Below the pieces are notes generated by a model that saw only the letters and a program-made list of their open reading frames with translations, was not told the DNA's origin and did not search any database. A program made the position numbers and the translations under genes. From Larus michahellis (taxonomy: Eukaryota > Chordata > Aves > Charadriiformes > Laridae), in contig NC_133901.1 in NCBI RefSeq assembly GCF_964199755.1, forward strand, positions 8,657,016-8,721,015: a DNA stretch of 64,000 nucleotides, read 5' to 3'. Positions within the stretch are counted from its first letter, which is position 1, and every line of letters begins with the position of its first letter. Positions 1 through 13,754 of this stretch are shown one piece after another.

Positions 1-3000
1 GCTGATATCAGCCAAAGATTATAACACAATAGTATAAAGTCTTATTGGAAAGAGAACGGAAGCTGGAAATCTTGGCTAGCGATCACTCCTACCTTTGTAA
101 TGAGTTTCTGGACCAGTAGGGGTGAAATTGCATGCCAAAACCCACGTATAATTTATCCCTTGTTTAAACACATACTGGCAACCCAATTATTATTTTCAGA
201 ATCGCGGAGTTTAACTTATCATTGTGGTATTGAACAAGAGCTTTCTCTCGTTTCACATAACACAGCAGAATGTGCTTTAACGAGCAGAGAAACCCACACT
301 GAGGCCCCACCGCTGGGTGAGGGGCAAAAAGCACACAGCACCTACGGGCACCAGCCATCGCAGCACCGGGACGGGCTGACTGATCCCAGACCCTGCTCCT
401 CCATGGGACAAGGATGCTCTTGGTCACCAAGTGCCACGCTGGGTGCAAGAACATAGGTTGTGCTGTTTATGCTTTTGAACCTGAAGGTAACAGCTCAGCA
501 ATCATTGCCAACAAAATTGCGGTCGTATTCCCCCCAAAATGCACGGATTTGCTGGGCAACTAAGTTCCTTAGTCTTCTTGAAAGAAAGGGGGAAAATAAG
601 TTTACCTTCAGAGACACCCATCTAAACAGACCAGTGCTTCTTAAACATGGAGATTAATTAATGAGAATGACACAGGACCCAAAGAGCCGAGACCTTCTGC
701 AGGATGTAAACCCACAGGGCGGCACAACACAACCCCAATACTCTACACTACACCCTGGAACAACTTTACTCTTCAGTGTTTCAATCGCCTGTGCATAAAA
801 CAAGGTTTGGGTTTGTGCCTTTTGGCTACCAGTCATTTGAAGCAAGGACTATCTTTCATCTTGCTTGTAGCGGTCAGCCCAAGGGATGGAGAGCAGCGTG
901 GTGTAAGGGGCAACTACACGACATTCTCCTGCACTCCACGAGCATCACAGGTTCTTGCACAGACCAGCTGTATCCACATCCATGGGAGAAACTGCAATCA
1001 TCTTGAAGCCAAAGGTACAACTTCCTCTGGCCTCCGCAAGTGTTAAAGACGGGAGGTGGACAAAAGTATGAAAAATATTAGCCAGCCCTGATACTTCAGC
1101 ATAGGGTAAAACCGTAAGGCACACTATTTTCCCTGCAATGTTACTATGGTGATTTCACTAAGGACAAAATAGCAGGATGTTTAGTGGAGACGTGGTTATG
1201 AACCAAAGCTCACAAGCAAGACACTAATCTGCCCATTAAACAATACCAGGGTTGGTGAATAATAATCAAAAGGCAATTACACAACAGACAGACTATCAGA
1301 GCTCACCCCGCTAAGCGTGAAGGTCAAACACATTACATTAACTAGGGATCCGCTCGCTGAAACGCTGCAACTTGGTATACAAAATCATTACTTCTAGCAG
1401 TACTAATAATGAAAGGATTGCCAGCACTACTTCATTTACTTAGACCAACATGAAATGCCTGATACAAATATTGCACTAAATCACATGCAAATTGGCTGTA
1501 CGCAGTAGATCGAACCATATGAAACTACTGCACTGTAGAAAATACATATATATACACTTTAAGTATACTTTCCACACTCTATCAAGATGCGGCGAATTTT
1601 GTTAACTGTTTAGAGCTCCACACTACTGAGAATTTATCACCAAAGTCTACACATTTTGCCAGTTATTGCTATATTGCACATCACTCTTTGAATTAAAAGG
1701 CATTCATTACATGTGGAGACACTGTGACTGCTCCGGTTTTGTAATTATTTCCTTTTGGGGCTGTTTATGAGTCTTACTTTTGTGCTAGAATCATCTTCAC
1801 TTGCTTTCTGCCAAAGGGTAAATATCTCTACAAAACTCTCGGACAAACTTGCAGGTGTCACAAATTTGTTTCTCACCAAGAGCAATGCACTCAAAGACTG
1901 GGCTGCGTGCCGGGCCGCGTGCCGGGCCATTTAAAGTGCTTCATGTGTATTTAAAAATAGAAAGAAAGAAAAAAGAAACTAACATCCCAAAGCTCTGGTA
2001 GAGCAAAGGCTCACTTTGCTGAGCTGGGATGATGTGCTTCTTATTCTTGAACTTGGACCTTTGGTTCATAAACTACTTTTCCCACCTCACAAATTCTGTC
2101 AGCTTCTCACCCGCTGCTGCAAATTGAGAAATGTAAACCAATGTAAATAAACCGGAGATTGCCACGCCAAGAGCAAGAAGCGGTATCTATTGGGTCCCAA
2201 AATAGACTAGGATGGGGAGGGAAGAGAAAGATGCTGCTGACTTTTTCTAAAGGAAACCCATGCGATTTACATATGAACAAGCGAAGAGCATCACGCCAAG
2301 CTAGAGAACAGCTACTCAGTAAAAGGGGAAAGAAATCACACTGGGCGTTACACTAAAGGAGCCTAGACAAAGGGAAACCATGAGACATCGTTGGAATTAC
2401 AGCCTACAATACAAGAAATATCCCCTTATCTTCTTGTTTGTAACTGCCCTGATGTCTTAAATTATTTATCTCCCCAAACCTCTGCCTTTTCCCCATCTTT
2501 CCCGCTTATTAATTTTTCCTGGGAGATATGGGATTGTACCACCTGGGCTCAGGGCAAGGAGCTTCCTTATCCTGGGGAGACAGCACCGAGCTGCGGGATA
2601 AATTCTTTCACAGCAAAAATATATGTAATTTCATTACTTGAGTGACAGAAAGCTACTCGCTGTTTACACCGCAACTGCTATTACAGCAATTATTTGGGAT
2701 CAATGCAATACGGCAGCAGGATTTAAATCTTGCCTAGCAGCAAGGCAAAGGAACTGCTTCTCCAGACAGGTCAAACTCATAACACTTTGTTCCCTTTGCA
2801 GCGAAGACCAAAAAGCAATTTCTCTGAAGTCCTTGGTAATGGATCTATATTAAAATGCTTTTTAAAGTCCCCTGCTAGACCACATTGCTGCTACTTACGT
2901 TCTTCCTGGTACCATACCACAGATTACATGCAGCTTTCGGGATAATGCCCTGTAAATGCCAGGTTCTTCCACTGCAGACTGTGCTCAACAGCCTTCTCCT

Positions 3001-3945
3001 GGGAAACAACGCAAGAGCTCAGCCCATCACACTGCAGCAAGCGTGGCTCGGCCGCAGGGGTTTGACTCAAGCAGGGGCAGAGCCAGTGGGCAGCGATCGC
3101 TCACATCGCCATGGGCTGGATGAAAAAAAAAAAAAAATCCCCACAAGTGATTTCTGTCCCCGTGACATCAGGCCGTGTCCCTGCATTGTAAAAAACAGCT
3201 CAGGGTCTCCACATTAGCATGGAGGACAAGAATTGTATTTTTTTTAATTGCACCTGTTGGATTTTAGGTATTTCCAGAAAATCCCGGATTAAAACAAGCT
3301 ACATTATAACTATGTTTAAAATTCACTGTTTTGTACATGCTACGGCTGGTTTGCCTCACGTCCTCAAGCGGTGCAGATTCTGCGACGTCCACATGAGCTG
3401 CTGCAACTCAGTCCTTGCTCCAGCACTCCCCATCTTAAAAAGAAACAGCAACAAAGCAACTGATGCCATACGTTTAATTAATGTTTTAAGCTACAATGAA
3501 GCATCCTCTAAAGAACACTTGTAAACCTATAAGCTTACAGTCTTACAAACCCCCTTTTTGTGTACTCTTCCCCCTTCTTCCTTGTTTTCGTATCACTGGC
3601 TATCACCAACAGTGCCTTTTGGGAGCACACGGTTGCTGTGGAGCTGCTGCAAGGGCACAAGGGATGGCACCATTGTTGCCTCCTGTGCCACAGATACTTC
3701 AAAATATGCACAAAACATTGCAACCAGAGCAATGAAAACAAGTCAACTGGAAACCAGCAACCAACTGGCAATTCCACTCCCATGGGTGTTCTGGATATTA
3801 AAGCCTACTTGAGTTCACCAAGGAGATGCTATGGTGATATTAGATATCAATTACCTATGCGCCATGCAACTGCCTTTCGGGATGCTCCTCTCCTGGATCC
3901 CCCGTCCCTCTGCTTCCCAGGGCAGGGGCTGGGAAACTTTCCCCC
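1..3945. other. Intergenic, no gene seen
   Basis: Only short chance frames. A small GTGCCGGGCCGC tandem is at about 1906-1929 and an A-run at 3123-3137. No repeat family was recognised. Confidence 0.7.
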
Positions 3946-4178
3946 ATAGAATCACAGAATGGTTTGGGTTGGAAGGAACCTTAAAGACCATCCAGTTCCA
4001 CCCCCCTGCCCTGGGCAGGGACACCTCCCACCAGACCAGGTTGCTCCAAGCCCCATCCAGCCTGGCCTTGAACACCTCCAGGGATGGGGCAGCCACAGCT
4101 TCTCTGGGCAACCTGGGACAGGGGCTCACCACCCTCACAGTCAAGAATTTCTTCCTAATATCTCATCTAAATCTACCC
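3946..4178 (-). mobile_element. CR1 LINE fragment, 3' end
   Basis: The minus-strand copy ends (left side) in ATAGAATCACAGAATGG and runs into the region GTCAAGAATTTCTTCC and ATCTAAATCTACCC. It is truncated on its 5' side, as most CR1 copies are. It is about 95% alike by eye to the opposite-strand copy at 8.5-8.77 kb. It contains no functional coding sequence. Confidence 0.95.
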
Positions 4179-7100
4179 ATTTCAGAGGATCTGCAGAGAC
4201 GGCATCCATTGGCCTCGATCCAAAGCTCAATGAACTTTTGTGCCTGGACTCCACAGATGATAATAGTGATTTCTTCCTCCTTCCCCACAAATGCAGTATC
4301 TGCTTGTTGGGGAAACTTATCAAATGAAATGGGAAAAATAGTCATGTTTGGCAAAAACGTGTACCTGTCAGCGCTAGAATTTGTCCTTAGGGTGACAAAT
4401 GGTAAATGGCACCATTGCAACCTTTAAGTAGGAGGGAAAGTCGCCCATACATCACATCATCTTCTCCATTTGTCATCTTTTTGTGCAGTGCTTTTATTTA
4501 GCAAGTCCATTTGTGTACAAAAGGGTATTTTCCCAGGCTCTTCACAACCCTGGCAGAAAGCATGGTCCCTAAGCCGAAGGGTGTGTAGTCTTGGTAATGC
4601 TTGTCAGCAAATTTGGAAAATACCTGTAAGTAGAAATACACAAACCCATCAAATTCATACAAACATTATAACAATCACTATATTTTTGAGTTCTTAAAAA
4701 CATCTGTTATTCTTATCTTTTTTTAAGTCTAATTCCTGGCCTGCTGATACCAGGGTGGTTCTCACTTCACATTGAAGTTTGGGTCTCACATTTCCTTTTA
4801 AAAATTATTTTCTCCTGTAAAGGGACCCTGAAAACTTTTTATTAAGTATTCAAAAAGATGCATGCAGAGATCCAGTTCATAAACCGGATAAAATGTTGCT
4901 GTATTTGTCCATCCATCTCTAACACTGAAGGCAGCGTGGAAAGCTGGTTGCTAACGCTTTTCAAATTTTGCTGCAAGTAGGGAAGGTATTTCTTTGGTAT
5001 TTAAGCTGTAGGTGAAAACAAGACAGACATCTGCTAATTGCTGGTTTCTGGGGAAATGGGAATTATTTAGATTTGGGGGCTGATGAGTTTTTTTAATTAT
5101 CTCGTAACTCTTCTTGCATGCAGTAGATGGATAAGACCTTTCTACTTACTGAAAAGTGACAACACCAGCAGAGGAAAAGCATAATGATTCCTGCACAACC
5201 CCCAGCCAACAAGGTTTTATCCTGCACAAGAACACACACCCGCCTTGCACCCATACACGGTGTCACTCCGTCTCCCTGACAGACACGTCAGTTCGGGCAT
5301 CGGACCGAACCCGCAGCATTCTGGATCCCCGGGTCCCAGGAAAATCTGCAGGTGAACAGCCCCCAGGGAGACGAGCAACATCCCCTGGGTGCTCTTCATC
5401 CCTTCCCTTTTACATGCTGTCCCTTACGCCCTTTGCCTGCACACTTCAGTCCGTGAGTGGCTGCTCAACACACACCTGACACAAGCCCCTGGCTCGGGAA
5501 GACACACAGAAGTATTTCTCCTTTCCTCCTCCCTCCAATCTCCTTCCCCCTTATCTTTAAACCCCGAGGATACCAGCAGCCTCCAAACACTTTTAAGTAG
5601 GGTATCTGCAGATCTCAGGCACGGTACAACGGCAGCGAATCACTTCCATGTTAAAAGATCAAGGCAGCTTTAAAATGGAGGCCAAAGCCTGCAGCAGATA
5701 CCATCATAAGCTTTTTTTAGGCTACAGTTTATTTTACGATACGTCTTAAAACGTCCCTGTCACTTTTTACAGCCGGTGACCTTCATTTAACTCTGCCAGG
5801 CTTTACGATTTAAACCAAGATGCAAAATGCCATCCCTTCATCCCTGGGAGCATGCTGCTCACGATGCGCCTGCCTGGGGCTCTCCCCTCTGGTACACAAA
5901 CCAGCTTTTACCCAGCAATTCCCCACGGGAGCATCACTCCTGCTGTACCAAGCCCCATGCCACAGCCAGCATCCCCCGCCGGCTCCCCGCCTCGGTCCTG
6001 GTGTGACATTGCAGCTCCAAACATCCCAGTTACGCTCCCCAGCTCATTTCACACGCTGGTACGCAGCATATGTTCACCAAAACCAAGATCCTGATGCCTG
6101 CTTGTACAAGCAAAATATATTTGCCCAAGCCACGCGCAGAAAAAGGTAGCAGAGGCAATTTCCATTTAGGAGCTCCCAGTGCGGTCTCCCGCTAAGCAAA
6201 GCATTCTGCCGAAGAAAGACTTGGCCTTTGGAGAATGGCGATAATGGGAGGGAATGAAGGATATCATCCAAACCCAGCAGCAGTGCGGCGAGGTGCGAGG
6301 ATGAAGGATGGAGCTCCCCTACAGCAGATGGTGCAGATGTTCCCTCTCATCCATCTTCCATATGTTCCCACTCAAAACCAGGCAGGTCTTCAGTTCTGCT
6401 CTGGTTGCACACACGAGGCATAAGGCAACAGGCACCAGAGCATCGCACCAATGCCTGGGACGGTGGCTCTCCCATGGCCCCCTCCTATGTCACCATGGCC
6501 CGAGGGGTTATTTTGCCAGGTGAGAAAGTTTTTCTCTGATATTACTCCTGCAGAAGCCAGGAGGTGAGACTCCCGATTCTCAGCTCCATGGATTTGCACG
6601 CAGGCGGGATGGAGGACATGCCGTGGTACCGGGGGGATGCTGGCTGCCAGCGCCAGCCACCACTCCGATGCTCAAGCATCACCCGTGGCTTCCTCCTTTC
6701 TCCCAGGGACAGCAGGTAACTCCTGACCCATCCCACCCGGCAGTAAACCAGCCATCCAACCTGCCAGGAAACAAGGGATACAAAATTGAATATAAACCCC
6801 TGCAGCACGGACCCCGTTTTTAATGCCTGCTTCTCATCACCAGGCAGCCGGTGACAGAGTCAAGCGGCAGTGTAATCCGACTTTAATTGATGATGAGAAT
6901 ATTCATTTGGGCTCTGTCCAATTTGGTATACTTAATACCTTGTGCCTTCTCCACACGGATCGATTTTTGCATTGGGTTTATGAGGGGTAATTAATATTCA
7001 TTCAGAATTAAATAGAATAAGATTCCCAATGCATGAAGATGTTTATTATTTATTCATATCTAAAGCTTGTTAGATTAATCTATTTTAAATTACCGCATGC

Positions 7101-8277
7101 TGCCAGGCACAATTATTATAATTTATTAGGATAATTTTGGTGTTTTATTTCCCTCTGATGCAACCTTGCAGAAGGTGTATGCTGCTTCTCGAAAGCTCCC
7201 ACAAAGCAGCTCGTGCTGCCGCTAACGGAGCTGCAGCCCAGCAACAAACATCCCCTTCTCCAAAAGGGGCCAACCTCCAGATCAGGCGCATAAGTCCATG
7301 CTAATTAAAGCAAATACCCTGAGGTATAAAAATCCTCGGACCACATCTGAGCACAGGGTGGGGGGAGCATTCATTTGTGGCAGGATGCTAGGAAAAAAAA
7401 AAAAAATAGATCTGTGGTGACTTATTCCTAAAGATGCTCGATGGTGAATTGCAATAGCTGGCTCGGGCAGTTTAAGGTTACCGCATACGGCATGTCCCAG
7501 CTAAGCAACGTAAAATGATGGGCACGCTTGGTACCTCCAGGACCTGCCTTTGGCCACCAAAGAAAACCCTGAACCACCTTCATGCCTCTGTTTCTTGCAC
7601 ATAAAGATCTCCTCATGAGACTTTACAGGAGTGGTACTTACAGCGAGGGGAACATGGAAATAAAGTCTTCAGCTCCATGCTGTGCAAAAGACTTCACCTA
7701 ATTTCTTTAAAAAAACCCTACATATTTGCTTAAAAGCTGCAGTTACCATTATTACATTTAATTGATACCCTCAGGGGCTCAAAATGAGACAGGCTTTTAT
7801 GAAATTTAATTATTTTCCACCAGGGCTTGCAAGGTAAAGGTACAATTACAGCAGCAAGGGCCGCTCCTCGCAGCGAGGGAGTGCCAGCGTCCTTGACAGC
7901 CCCACGCCAGCGCCCAGTCGCTGAGCGCAGATCTCCGCTGCGCATCAGGCTTTGCCTCCGCCGCAGTAGCCCCAGAATGCCTCTGCTCATTTTAGCCTTT
8001 AAAAAAAATAGTTTAAAAAAATAAAACGGACCAATTTCACTCAACAACGGAGCAAATCGCTCCATGTATGAACACGTCATAATTACAGCAAGCGTTACTT
8101 CATTCAGCGATGTCCTTCCAGCGATGCTAAAGTGAGCAGACACCGAGCAGGGTGCAGAAACGGAGATCTGCCCATGCCCGAGGAGGGCTCTGGGCAAGTC
8201 CTTCCTCCATCAGTATAATGAGGGAAGCAACACCTGCACGACTGGCTGCAAATCAACTGATACAGTGATTTGCATCA
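4179..8277. other. Intergenic between two opposed CR1 copies
   Basis: No gene seen. It holds the AT-rich block at 6870-7150 and a moderately CpG-rich patch near 7855-7990 without splice or start structure. The 155-codon minus frame at 7730-8197 has no recognisable content. Confidence 0.65.
6870..7150. other. AT-rich block resembling conserved non-coding DNA
   Basis: Dense TAAT/ATTA homeodomain-type cores (TTTAATTGATGATGAG, GGTAATTAATATTCATT, ATTATTATAATTTATTAGG), no transposon similarity and no coding frame. It resembles vertebrate developmental enhancers in composition. This is composition only; alignment with other birds or mammals would settle it. Confidence 0.3.
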
Positions 8278-8768
8278 AGCCCCAACATAAGAAGGACACG
8301 GACCTGTTGGAGCGGGTCCAGAGGAGGCCACAAAGATGATCAGAAGCTGGAGCCCCTCTGCTGTGAGGACAGGTTGAGAGAGTTGGGGGTGTTCAGCCTG
8401 GAGAAGAGAAGGCTCCAGGGAGACCTTAGAGCCCCTTCCAGTCCCTAAAGGGGCTACAGGAGAGATGGGGAGGGACTCTGGATCAGGGAGTGGTATGATG
8501 GGACATGGGCTAATGGCCTCAAGCTGAAAGAGGGTAGATTTAGATTGGATATCTGGAAGAAATTCTTGACTGTGAGGGTGGTGAGCCCCTGGCCCAGGTT
8601 GCCCAGAGAAGCTGTGGCTGCCCCATTCCCTGGAGGTGTTCAAGGCCAGGCTGGATGGGGCTTGGAGCAACCTGGTCTGGTAAGAGGTGTCCCTGCCCAG
8701 GGCAGGGGGGTGGAACTGGATGGTCTTTAACGTCCCTTCCCACCAAAACCACTCTGTGATTCTATGAT
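8278..8768 (+). mobile_element. CR1 LINE fragment, 3' end (about 490 bp)
   Basis: It starts near AAGGACACGGACCTGTTGGA, passes CCTGGAGAAGAGAAGGCTCC and GGAAGAAATTCTTGACTG, and ends TCTGTGATTCTATGA. This is the longest CR1 piece in the window. It is 5' truncated and carries only the 3' part of the element. Confidence 0.95.
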
Positions 8769-9839
8769 ACTTATACATCACTTTAAATAATATTTTCTCA
8801 CCTTTGAAAAAGCCCTTCGCTTATCCTGACGCCCAGGGAAGAGCTTCCAATGTGCTGATGCAGGAGGAATGGAAGAAGAGAGCCTGCTTTGAAACTCCCC
8901 CCGGCTGAGCGGCTGCAATACCCACAGCACGCCTAATGATTTCTGCCTCCCCCCCAGAATGACCGTACAGTGCAAACTCTTTTGAACTGAGCTGCTTAAT
9001 CAGAATCTCCTGAGAGTAAATGCAGCCACAAGGAAAAAAAGATCCAACTTTTTAATATAAAAAGAAAAAAGACCTCCTGTGAGTAAAACAAATGATTTTC
9101 TAACAAAGAATGTCCTGGGGACAGGGAGACAATGTCGTGCTTTTGATGCTACAATGCTGTACTTGCGATTAATCCTTTCACAGTTAAGATTTTACCCCAA
9201 TTATAAATCTCCCATAGCAAGTTTTCTCTAATGGCAGATGGAATTTTAGCTATTCTTTGGCTGCTAGTTTTCAGATAGAGAGTTTAAGAGCAATCTAACA
9301 AGATTATTTCAGTATTCCTTTCATCAAATGCCTATTATCTGAATATTATGCTTTTGATATTTAGGGCATGCCCTATCAGCTATAAGCAAATAACATCAGG
9401 GTGTTTACATTTTTTTGCCACTTAGAGCAATCTCCAGTTTCCTCTGCTTCCATGAACAGTGGGGGAAAATGCTGGTGTCACCGAGGCCGATCTCCCACCA
9501 GGGAAAAAGCTGCCCATTAAACTTTGATCCAACCAATACTACACTAACATTGTCGTCTCTCCACGAGACTCAGGAATGGAAACATTTAATTTCTGTGAAT
9601 AACCAGGTCACGGTTCCCCTTTGCAGCCCGAGGGAGAGCAGAAGAGCATACGCATTTCCTCGTGTTTATAGTGAAATGACCAAAAGCCAGAAGCAGCAAA
9701 ACCTACACCAGCGCAGAGCCAGAGGATGGCATCCCTCGCCCTCCTCAAGTCCTCAGACTTTGCTTGGGAACCAAAGTCCCAGCTTTTAACTCATGGGGTT
9801 TTTTCCTCTGGGACGTTGGCCCAAGCAAATACAAAACAC

Positions 9840-10110
9840 GTCCAATATTTTTGACATCCGGTAAGCTGTTATTTTAAACACAGTTTCAATAAACTACAAA
9901 AGTTGATACTGTTAGAGGCTTGAAAATATACGATCTCATTAAAAAACGCTGGCACTTCGAAAGATCTCTGGTGGCCAATCACAGCTTGCGGAGGGCTGTA
10001 ATTTATAACTTTGATCCCCACAGCTAAACCATTTAATCTGATAATAAACATCAATCACTGATTTTTATTGCACCATTTTGCAGTCTGAGCAGAAAACCTT
10101 GCTCTCGCGG
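9840..10110. other. Second candidate conserved non-coding block
   Basis: Unique AT-rich sequence with paired motifs (GGCCAATCACAGC, CATTTAATCTGATAATAAAC, TCACTGATTTTTATTG) and no repeats or plausible coding frame. The call is by resemblance only. Confidence 0.22.
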
Positions 10111-12129
10111 ACAAATTAGGCACCCCAAAGTGACTCTTGCAAATAAATACCGACTTTAATATTCAGCAATATAATTCCATGGGATCAATTTTTTATTTAA
10201 GCACTACTGGAGCTGGGAAAAAGTTTGTAATTACAAAAATATCTACAAAAGGCAACTCAGTGCAGTGTAACGGCATCTGGCGAGCAGGAGCCTGCCTCTC
10301 CAGCAGCTCGGTGACAACATGTACCTTTACCTCTGTTACAGTTGTCATCAGAAAGTTATTAAGTGTGTCCAGATATTCTGCGTGACAGTCCATAACTCAC
10401 CATTAAAAATGAGGCGAGATCCCATTATGTTCCCATGCAGCCTCTCTCGTTGGCTCGAGGTACTAATCCACCATCTACCACTCAATAGCAGGGGAAATGG
10501 AACGGTCAGGCGTAATACATCGTGCAAGCGGATAACTGCCAGAAAAAATAAATCAGATGGAGCCCATTAATACATAATGATGCCAAACTACCATTAACTC
10601 AAATACTCTTTCCGAACCAGAGAGCTATTTAAGAAGTAACTGAAATAATGATTTTCCTTTGGACACATCGAACATCATCATTGCTTAATGCTGGATTTTT
10701 GCGCTCCGCGGAACAAGGCAGTTTGTCAGTATGCCTTCTGAAATGTCCTTCTGTAAACTAATATTTTCCAATACAGATAGATGATAATTAAGTTAAATTA
10801 TTTATAAAAGTTCCAGTCCAAGTAGAGACAGAAGATTAAGAACATAAAGCTTGCCTCAATCTTCTCAACGAATACCTGCAAGAATCAAGCAGGTAGGCGG
10901 CAGTGAGAACATTGATATCTGCTGGTTACACTCTTTTTAACAGGATTAGCTGGGTTTCTGTTTAGAGAAGGCAAGCTAAGTCTAAATTTTGTTGTCCAAG
11001 AATTCACTTAATAGAATGATGATCGCTAGGGGGAAAAAAAGGTCCATTTTTGTCTTCACTTACCACTTCTGCGTCTCCCCAGAAAGAAAAGACAAACGAA
11101 GGAGTAGAGCAAGAAATATTTGTCTTGAGACAAGTACTAGGAAGGACTGAAATGGACTTTCTATGTCATGTTTTTAAATCAACACTCACACGAAAGCCAG
11201 AGAAATCTGAACGAATATAAACTATTCCCCACGTCAACCCAACAGTCTTACGAGGCGACTCCAGCAACGGCTCAGCCAGAGCAGGGACCCAACCTCCAGC
11301 CCCGTGGTCTAAGGCTTGGCCATCACGATATGCAGACACAGCGTGTATACACAGGTCAAAACTCAATCAATAAGTATATATTGACCTTCCTTAATTATCT
11401 CCCCAGAGGACACTCAACTCCAAGGAGCTTTGCTTATAAGAAAAAAATGTTTCACCTTTGTTCCATGCAAGGAAAATATAGGAAGGCACTTAAATTCATG
11501 CCTTTTGGTCTTGCAACTCCATGAATACAATTTTAGTTACTGACTACAAGTATTGGAGCTACTCAAAGTGAACTTTCCAGTTGTCTCCGGTAAACCCTCC
11601 AGTGTGTATATAAAATAGCTTTAACAGAGACTCACATCAGCAATTTTGTAAGTGTTGCATTAAATCCAGACGGTGTTTTTCATCTCAAGACAGAAAAAAT
11701 GCATATTAATCCCCCAGCAAAGCAATGCATTGAGAATTTTAAGCATTTCTGTCAGCATCGGTAAAACCATAATACATTCTTTGCTAGATGAGATACTGAA
11801 TCATTTTGGTTCATTTGGAGGCCATTTGCTAACTTTATTAGGCAATATTCAGATGATGGATATCAAAAGGATATTCACTGTAGAAACAGGCTTTGTTTCT
11901 GAAGACAGTAATTAGGTTAACCTCATGAATAAACCCTTTATATCAGCAGCCTGTACAAAGTGAAAGTAAAAAAATGCAGGAGAAAATGAGAAAGGAAGGA
12001 AAAATAGTTTCATGAAAGGGAAAAAAAAAAAACTTACATCTATGTATAGCACTCTCCATCTGACACTTTTAAAGCAATTCATATGTGACTAGAAATGTCA
12101 GAGTTCCCGCTGTACCAAAATGGATAGGT

Positions 12130-12205
12130 ATAGCGTTATAGAAGTGACCATAATGCCATTATGGTCATACGCTATGATGCATGTATGAAATTATTAATGC
12201 ATCAT
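12130..12205. repeat. Compound palindrome (two overlapping inverted repeats)
   Basis: The first arm pair is TGACCATAATG (12145-12155) with CATTATGGTCA (12157-12167) around one base. It is extended by ATAGCGT (12130-12136) with ACGCTAT (12169-12175) across an asymmetric 8-base bulge. Overlapping its right edge is ATGATGCAT (12174-12182) with ATGCATCAT (12197-12205) and a 14-base loop. All arms are perfect. Confidence 0.9.
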
Positions 12206-13652
12206 CCAGCGGTTAAGGCACAACCAGCCCCAGGTGGAAGCATCGCTCCTGAGCATCCCCGCTCTCCCGGGCAGCCGGCAGTTCCCCAGCCCTGCTGCAA
12301 GGGTTTTCCTACACATTCAGGGAGCCACCAGTCCTCTGCTGATCCCTGCTCCTCACGGCTGCCCTTCCCTGCCAGCGGGTTGAAGCCAACCTAAACAAAA
12401 CGTAGACATGAGTTGCAGGTGGTGGGATGAAGTTACCCAGCAGTGATTTGCAGAGGTGATAACCAGGTGGAGCTTTTAGTGGCCGCTCCTGGAGCTGCAG
12501 GTGCTCAGCACATCTGCACCTGGAGGCCACCTAAGTCAAGAAGCTCAGCATTACCCGCCTAAGGGGCTTTTCCAAAGTGGTACACCACCAGCAGGCTCCA
12601 AGCACACCCGCAGACAGTGCCTTGCCTCTTAGCTACAACACTGAGCAATGAGCCACAGCCACTTTCACCCATTATACACCTTCGGAATAAGTTACTAGAT
12701 AAAAAGGGATGAAAGCTTGTAAAATTTGCACAGGTAGACTTGTGCTAAACTGATACAGTTCGACATAATTTAAGCAGTCTAAATGCAAGCTAAGAAACAA
12801 TATAGGCAATAGAAGAAAAGCCTTGAGCTAACCCAGTCTCTCTCTGCCATTATGGTTCATGGGCTACCGCAGGACCACACCACAAGCCCAGCGTGCAGCA
12901 GCCACGCTTGTACCAGCATCACCACTATTTGCACAGCCAGGCTCTCATAGCTGCACTGGGCACACGCAGGGGCATCAAGTCAACTGAATGCTGCTAAGTG
13001 CTTTTAATGAAAAAGAAATTTTTCGGGGTTTTGTTGGGTTTTCTTTGCCTGGATTTTTTGTTTTGGTTTGTATTGGCTACTCTTTTTTTCTTTTTTCTTT
13101 TTTTTTTTTTAAGGAAAGCAAATAAAGCAGATATAGAAGGATGTGGAAGAAGTGGATCTAAGTCAGAAGTGGGCTGGAACATTCCTACTGGGGACCAACA
13201 GGACTGAGAAAGGCAGACCCACTGCGAGCCTACAGGTTCCACTGGCTTCCAGCGGCTACAGCCAACACCAATTAACCTGGTCCTGAAGGTCCCATTGCCT
13301 AAATATCCAGAGGTTTGACCTGGAAAATTCAGAATGGAAGGCGAAGAGCAGAGGCAGTAAAGAAAAAATGGTGAATCCCCTTTGCATCAGGCTGTTCATT
13401 CAATTAATAGCTATCCTTTCACCCCAAAACTTCTAGTAGTTCCTCCACCTCTAGCAAGGTGAGCTCCAAAACAAGTGAAAATATTAAAGTCCTCAAAGCA
13501 AAATTCAAATAAGGTCAATTTTACATCTTAGCATGGGCTAAGGGCCAACATTGCCAACAGACTTGTAACCCAGTAGTTTGACATAGTAGAACACCCATAT
13601 TACGCAGTATAAAACTGTTATTAGCATCAAAAACTAATGGCCAACATAACAT

Positions 13653-13754
13653 GAGCAACCTGGTCTAGCAGGAGGTGTCCCTGCCCAGGGTAGAGGGGTT
13701 GGAACTGGATGATCTTTAAGGTCCCTTCCGAGTCAAACCATTCTATGACTCTAT
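13653..13754 (+). mobile_element. CR1 LINE fragment with flanking direct repeats
   Basis: It runs from AGCAACCTGGTCTAGCAGG to AACCATTCTATGACTCTA, the last ~100 bp of a CR1. It is flanked by the exact 11-bp repeat TAATGGCCAAC at 13635-13645 and 13754-13764, which looks like a target-site duplication. Confidence 0.93.

Larger units (their letters stand above)
8769..13652. other. Intergenic, unique AT-rich sequence
   Basis: No gene seen. It contains the 9840-10110 block and the compound palindrome at 12130-12205. A pyrimidine-rich tract ending in T-runs lies just beyond, at 13020-13111 within the next few hundred bases of unremarkable DNA. Confidence 0.6.

Noticed and set aside
3831-4427. 198-codon plus-strand frame
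   Set aside because: It reads antisense through a CR1 tail.
7730-8197. 155-codon minus-strand frame
   Set aside because: Low-information composition, no domain or splice context; best explained as chance in a CpG-richer patch.
8275-8781. 168-codon minus-strand frame
   Set aside because: It is the antisense of the CR1 copy at 8278-8768.
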